A stretch of 9,625 bases of DNA from Filomicrobium sp. (GTDB lineage: Bacteria; Pseudomonadota; Alphaproteobacteria; Rhizobiales; Hyphomicrobiaceae). A model generated the notes under the pieces. The model saw only the letters and a list, made by a program, of their open reading frames with translations. It had not been told where the DNA came from and made no database searches. Positions within the stretch are counted from its first letter, which is position 1. Each line of letters opens with the position of its first letter. Where the stretch lies: assembly GCA_030607105.1 (NCBI GenBank), contig JAUWFF010000022.1, positions 1 through 9,625 on the forward strand. Reading direction: 5' to 3'. The translations under genes and the position numbers were made by a program. This document shows positions 6,166 through 9,625 of this stretch, in pieces.

Positions 6166-7572
6166 TTAAGTCGGCTTGCCACCGGAGGTGAGACTGCGAG
6201 GGTTCAGTTCCACGTTGTCCCGCACATGTGTGACTTTCCTCGCCTGCAAGACCTTATCGCGGAAGCTTGAGACAATGCGAAAGATCTTGCGTGTGTCGGT
6301 TGTCGCTGAGGTTTTCAGCAACGCGTCGTGATAGCGATCTTGCTGCCAATCTCTGGTGGGTTTCAAAGGATCGTTTTGCTTTGACTGCCTGGATAGAAAC
6401 TCGACTGTCGCAGTGCGATTTTCCGGCGTCAGGCAATCCAGCCATCTCCAGAATGCCTTGATGACCTCGTTTGCATCTCCCTTGGTGCAGGCCTGCCTGA
6501 ACTTGAGGAAATAGAAGGGTTCAGAGTTCAGGACCTTGCTGATGAACGACCTAACAGCACTCATCGCAGCCGCAGCGTATCGACGCCATATCAGCGTCGC
6601 CAGATAAAGGGCGATGCAGGCCAGCGTCAGCGAAACGATGTTCGTTCGCAGCCATTCGAGCATCGTCACGATTATGCTGGAGATTTGTGAGGATGTACTC
6701 TTTTGCTGCGTCTTTGTCTCCGGGGTGCTAGCGGCCAGCGGATCAGGCGCTACCGAAAAGTTTTTACCGGGCAGCTCTTCACTCTTGAGGGTCTGTGTGT
6801 CGGGGTCAAACCAGGTCACTTTGATGGGCGGCAGGGAAAATTCGCCGGCGCGACTGAAAACGTACGTCGCAGCGTCGGTTCGCTCTGCCCGATAGGTACC
6901 CCGATTGATCTTGTCCTCAAATATGGTTTTGGCCGGATAGAGCTGCGCGCCGTCCAGTTCAGAAAAGACAATTTTCGGCAGCGCCAGCGCCAGGGTGCCG
7001 TTGGCGCTCATCGTTATTGTCCGCGTAACAGCGTCTCCGGCTTTGAGCATTTCGGAGATGCGATCGTACTTCTGATCGACCGATATGTTCTGGACAGTCA
7101 CGATTGACGCCAGATTCTCAGCGCCCGGAGGCATCGTAGCCGTCATCGCAAGTGGCTTGGTGCGTAGTTGGATCGTCTTTGGTTGATTGTTTTCGTCTGC
7201 GATCGTCACAGTGATGGTCAGAGACGGTATGGTGAATTTGCCTGCGCGCTGTGGGATAATGACATATCGTTGGCGCTGCCCGATCAATGTGTCGTCACCA
7301 CGGCCCTCGCTGAAGTTGACGCCGAGCTGCTCGGGCATGATTGCAATTGCGCCTTCGATATTGAGGTCAGGGTATCGCGGCGAGCGAATGAAACGCCCCG
7401 TTGATTTGACCTCTAGCCATAGGCGGACAAGTTGCCCGACGAAGATGCTGTCCTTCGGTTCGAGATAGGCGCTGATTTCCGCGTGGCTGCTGCGCGGCGG
7501 CGGATCCTGGAGCTGCGCCATTGCTGATTGGCCGGTCAGCAGCATCAAGGCGAGGGCAAGCGTTAGCCTCAT
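6166..7572 (-). CDS. batD: BatD-like membrane protein
   Basis: A 468-residue protein with the BatD plan. It has a signal peptide (residues 1-19, hydrophobic LTLALALMLLTG, cleavage at AMA-Q). A long beta-rich extracytoplasmic part follows, with the family's EISAYLEPKDSIFVGQLVRL opening (32-51) and a repeated 'RAGxFxxPxxxV' strand pattern (109-121 QRAGKFTIPSLTI and 241-252 RAGEFSLPPIKV). One transmembrane helix spans about 311-329, and the cytoplasmic C-terminal domain is helical. BatD is thought to work with the VWA proteins BatA and BatB in an envelope complex tied to stress or aerotolerance; its exact chemistry is not known. The ATG at 7572 is preferred over an upstream frame opening at 7680 because GGAGGAG (7578-7584) lies five bases before it and the signal peptide begins there. 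The start overlaps the stop of the TPR gene by four bases (ATGA), which points to translational coupling. It is the last gene of the operon. Confidence 0.87.
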   Translation of the reverse strand: MRLTLALALMLLTGQSAMAQLQDPPPRSSHAEISAYLEPKDSIFVGQLVRLWLEVKSTGRFIRSPRYPDLNIEGAIAIMPEQLGVNFSEGRGDDTLIGQRQRYVIIPQRAGKFTIPSLTITVTIADENNQPKTIQLRTKPLAMTATMPPGAENLASIVTVQNISVDQKYDRISEMLKAGDAVTRTITMSANGTLALALPKIVFSELDGAQLYPAKTIFEDKINRGTYRAERTDAATYVFSRAGEFSLPPIKVTWFDPDTQTLKSEELPGKNFSVAPDPLAASTPETKTQQKSTSSQISSIIVTMLEWLRTNIVSLTLACIALYLATLIWRRYAAAAMSAVRSFISKVLNSEPFYFLKFRQACTKGDANEVIKAFWRWLDCLTPENRTATVEFLSRQSKQNDPLKPTRDWQQDRYHDALLKTSATTDTRKIFRIVSSFRDKVLQARKVTHVRDNVELNPRSLTSGGKPT

Positions 7573-8219
7573 TTTGGCTCCTCCATGGGTTCTGAGGAGC
7601 TGTCGGCCTGCGCGTTGAGCTGATGATTGAACTTGAGGCGCAGGAAATCGCCGGGTGTGGTCTGGACACGTCGCATCCACATGCTGCGGAGCTCTTCGTC
7701 CGACAAGCCCTCCTGTGCCTTGAGCTCCTGCGCGGAAACCTCGCCCTTCGCATTGGGGCCGCGTTCATCCATCACGATGCGATCGGCTCCGAGCTTGCCT
7801 CCGGTGCCGCCTGTGTCTTCGTACTCCTTGTTGTCCAGCTCCAGCAGACCCTCGACCCATTCGAGATTGAATTGCGCTTCCGGAAACTCGGGCTTGAGCT
7901 CCAGCGCCTGCGTGTAAGCAGCTACCGCCTCAGGCAGTTTTTCCTGCTTCGCAAGCGCATTGCCCAGGTAGAAGCGGCCGGCGGCTGTATCCATTTTGTC
8001 AAACAGTGATGCGGCATTGGTGAAGTCGCCTGCTTTGTAAAAGGCGATCGCCTTCCATTCCGGCATAACGAACATGCGAGCGGCTTTCTCGTACTCGCCG
8101 CGCTCAAAGTGTATGCGTCCTTGTTGATCCGGAGTGAGCCACCAGTCCAAAAAACTAGCGGCACGACACTCGGTTGGGCCGGCCAAGAGCAGCAGAATCA
8201 GTAGAGCTAATCTTTGCAT
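7569..8219 (-). CDS. TPR-repeat protein of the Bat operon (BatC/BatE-like)
   Basis: A 216-residue protein with a signal peptide (MQRLALLILLLLAGPTECRA, residues 1-20, cleavage probably at CRA-A). It is followed by FLDWWLTPDQQGRIHFERGEYEKAA, a tetratricopeptide-like pair of helices. A clear TPR unit lies at about 82-115, with FYLGNALAKQEKLPEAVAAY and ALELKPEFPEAQFNLE. The C-terminal block MWMRRVQTTPGDFLRLKF (180-197) matches the conserved tail of TPR proteins in proteobacterial Bat operons. It probably acts in the periplasm as a scaffold between the VWA proteins and BatD. In many proteobacteria this domain is fused to the end of the BatB-type VWA protein; here it is a separate gene starting two bases after the batB stop. 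Upstream in-frame ATGs at 8231, 8243 and 8285 would overlap batB. The one at 8219 is chosen because it starts a compact signal peptide, though its Shine-Dalgarno (GGGG) is weak, so the start is less certain than the gene. BatC and BatE naming is inconsistent, so no symbol is given. Confidence 0.85.
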   Translation of the reverse strand: MQRLALLILLLLAGPTECRAASFLDWWLTPDQQGRIHFERGEYEKAARMFVMPEWKAIAFYKAGDFTNAASLFDKMDTAAGRFYLGNALAKQEKLPEAVAAYTQALELKPEFPEAQFNLEWVEGLLELDNKEYEDTGGTGGKLGADRIVMDERGPNAKGEVSAQELKAQEGLSDEELRSMWMRRVQTTPGDFLRLKFNHQLNAQADSSSEPMEEPK

Positions 8220-8221
8220 GC

Positions 8222-9226
8222 TCAGCCCCATTGAACCGTCCATCCCCTTCGCGCCCACATCAAAATGATGAACGCCAAAGGCCAAACCAGAACGTATCCG
8301 AAATCATGCCATTGAAAACGATCATCGTTTTGAATGGAATTCACAAGGTGAGTTCTAATCTGACGAGCCACTGCATCGACATCGGAACTGTCGGAGGTCA
8401 TGCGGATCACGGCGCCACCAGCAGCTTCAGCCACATTGTTTATCCCGACGATATCGGCGCCTGGAGCCTTTCCATCGATGAGACCGAAATCTTGTCCATC
8501 AGTCCCAGATTGAGCAACCGGAGCGGCGGAATCGCGGCCGGCAACGAGGAATACTAGCTGGTCATTTGAGTCTTGATTGGTTGGCGCAAATGCAGACGAT
8601 TGGGTCCGATCGATGCCATCGGAAATGAATAGGACCGTACCCGCCGACTGCTGTTTGGAAAGGATATCGCGGGCGAGTTGCAGCGCCGCCGACGCGTCAT
8701 CGCCTTCGCGCGGCATAATCGCTGGTACAAGTGAATCGAGATAGGTTTCAATAAGATTTGCATCGTCGGTCAGCGGCAGCACCAGGTGGGCGCTTCCGGC
8801 ATAAGCGATCAGCGCTGTCCGCGCGCCTTTTCTGCGTTCCAGAAGATCGCGGATTTTATGCTTGGCACGCTCAAGCCGCGTTGGTGGCTGGTCTGTTGCC
8901 AGCATTGTCGGCGTTAGTTCGAGCGCGATTGCGAGGGGCGCCCGATCCTCGGTGAAGGGCGTGACCTCGCGTTTCCACGTCGGACCGGAAAGCGCAATTG
9001 AGGCAACAATCAATGCTGCGGTCATCAGCTGATAAGGACGAATCCGATAGCGATCTCCGGAACTAACCACAAGATGTTCGATGAGGTGGGGTGCGATCGT
9101 GTGCCGCCATTGAGCTGCGGCGTTATAGCGGCCGCGCAGACGCCAGTATAGCCACGCCGCAATGGGAATTATCAGCAGCCAAGCCGGACGCAGGAAGTGG
9201 AACTGTTCCAAGCCTTGTTCAAGCAT
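8222..9226 (-). CDS. batB: BatB-like VWA-domain membrane protein with altered MIDAS motif
   Basis: A 334-residue protein with two N-terminal membrane helices (about 14-28 and 66-82), a VWA domain (about 97-295) and a C-terminal helix (about 309-325). This is the usual arrangement and length for BatB. Family landmarks include LERAKHKIRDLL (118-129), LIAYAGSAHLVLPLTDDAN (139-157), IMPREGDDASAALQLA (170-185) and the second MIDAS aspartate in LFISDGID (D203). The first MIDAS motif, normally D-x-S-x-S, reads E103-L-T105-P-T107. VWA domains hold a divalent metal at this site and use it to bind partners, so the triple conservative change may alter metal binding. BatB-type proteins are membrane anchored and are thought to be assembled or remodelled by a MoxR AAA+ ATPase. 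The start overlaps the batA stop by eight bases (9219-9226), and the stop is two bases before the TPR gene. The frame is intact and the rest of the domain is well conserved, so this is not simple decay. Confidence 0.9.
   Translation of the reverse strand: MLEQGLEQFHFLRPAWLLIIPIAAWLYWRLRGRYNAAAQWRHTIAPHLIEHLVVSSGDRYRIRPYQLMTAALIVASIALSGPTWKREVTPFTEDRAPLAIALELTPTMLATDQPPTRLERAKHKIRDLLERRKGARTALIAYAGSAHLVLPLTDDANLIETYLDSLVPAIMPREGDDASAALQLARDILSKQQSAGTVLFISDGIDRTQSSAFAPTNQDSNDQLVFLVAGRDSAAPVAQSGTDGQDFGLIDGKAPGADIVGINNVAEAAGGAVIRMTSDSSDVDAVARQIRTHLVNSIQNDDRFQWHDFGYVLVWPLAFIILMWARRGWTVQWG
8906..8920 (-). other. Codons of the altered MIDAS motif in BatB
   Basis: On the minus strand the five codons read GAA CTA ACG CCG ACA, coding E-L-T-P-T at residues 103-107. 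The VWA consensus at this place is D-x-S-x-S. All three metal-site positions carry the residue with one extra methyl or methylene group. The surrounding bases are in frame and conserved, so the change is a true substitution and not the effect of a frameshift. Confidence 0.85.
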
Positions 9227-9625
9227 GCGCTTGCTCCCGCCTCGCTGCGCTGTAGAGCATTGTGGCCGCCAATAGCAGAATACAGATCACTAGCGCTGCC
9301 AGCGGATAGTAAAACAGCTGGTGCTTGGGGCGATACGAGATTGTCTCGAGCAGTTCCGGAGCAAGCCTGTCGAGCTCGGCATAAATGGCTTCAAGACCGG
9401 CCTTGTCGAGCGCCAGAAAATACTTGCCTCCAGTCCTGTCGGCGATGTCTTTAAGTGTGTCAGTATCCAGTTCCTGTTCTCCAACAGTCGTGGGGTCACC
9501 CATGGCGATGGTGTGGATCACGATCCCGTTCTCGGAGGCGATCTGTGCCGCTCGGGAAACCGGCATCTGACTGCCCGAGTCATTGCCATCGGTGAGGAGA
9601 ATGGCGACCTTGCTTTGTTTGTCAC
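9219..9625 (-). CDS. batA: BatA-like VWA-domain membrane protein (partial, C-terminal 134 residues)
   Basis: The frame enters from the right edge, so the N-terminal half, including the first MIDAS motif, is outside the window. What is visible is the C-terminal half of a VWA domain: KVAILLTDGNDSGSQ carries the MIDAS aspartate, then RAAQIASENGIVIHTIAMGDP, then the family block ELDTDTLKDIADRTGGKYFLA, AIYAELDRLAPELLE and SYRPKHQLFYYPL. A final membrane helix (LAALVICILLLAATMLY) and a short basic tail close the protein. The closing order, with the Y-R-P motif and the terminal helix, is typical of BatA. It is the first Bat gene seen in reading order, and its stop overlaps the batB start by eight bases. 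Genes for a MoxR ATPase and a DUF58 protein would be expected further upstream (beyond 9625) in a complete operon of this kind; this is family knowledge, not seen here. Confidence 0.9.
   Translation of the reverse strand, partial: DKQSKVAILLTDGNDSGSQMPVSRAAQIASENGIVIHTIAMGDPTTVGEQELDTDTLKDIADRTGGKYFLALDKAGLEAIYAELDRLAPELLETISYRPKHQLFYYPLAALVICILLLAATMLYSAARREQAHA

Noticed and set aside
1..9625. Mobile element, phage, CRISPR array or toxin-antitoxin system
   Set aside because: No transposase, integrase, regular short repeats, terminal inverted repeats with target duplication, or small paired genes were seen.

Overview
The window looks like chromosomal DNA of an alphaproteobacterium, probably from the Hyphomicrobiales (Bradyrhizobium/Rhodopseudomonas/Hyphomicrobium-like). 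This is inferred from protein flavour and gene content, not from a marker gene. Every intact gene lies on the minus strand. No rRNA, tRNA, CRISPR array, transposase or phage gene was found.

Layout in + coordinates: (1) 1-702 is the N-terminal part of a Ppx/GppA-type phosphatase that runs off the left edge. (2) 703-1121 has no convincing gene. (3) 1122-2089 on the + strand is a heavily decayed YeeE/YedE-family (sulfur transport) membrane protein gene with several frameshifts and stops. (4) 2209-3141 is an intact but divergent glutathione synthetase (GshB-like) gene. Directly upstream of it, 3192-4053 is a frameshifted alpha/beta-hydrolase pseudogene. (5) 4296-5885 is an intact exported arylsulfatase gene with a textbook rho-independent terminator at 4236-4264. 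(6) 6166-9625 is a tightly packed Bat (Bacteroides aerotolerance-type) operon, read right to left as batA (partial), batB, a TPR protein and batD. Its junctions overlap or nearly touch (8-base overlap, 2-base gap, 4-base ATGA overlap).

The Bat proteins are expected to form a membrane complex: two VWA-domain proteins anchored by transmembrane segments, a periplasmic TPR protein and the BatD membrane protein. The complex normally works with a MoxR-type AAA+ ATPase and a DUF58 protein, whose genes would be expected beyond position 9625. The sulfatase follows batD after about 280 bases that contain a duplicated motif and an inverted repeat, so it may have its own promoter.

The points most worth a second look are: the GshB-like protein, which keeps the metal-binding residues but has lost the catalytic-loop arginine and altered the glycine loop; the BatB VWA domain, whose MIDAS motif reads E-x-T-x-T instead of D-x-S-x-S; two pseudogenes bracketing the intact gshB-like gene; and the repeated motif upstream of the sulfatase.
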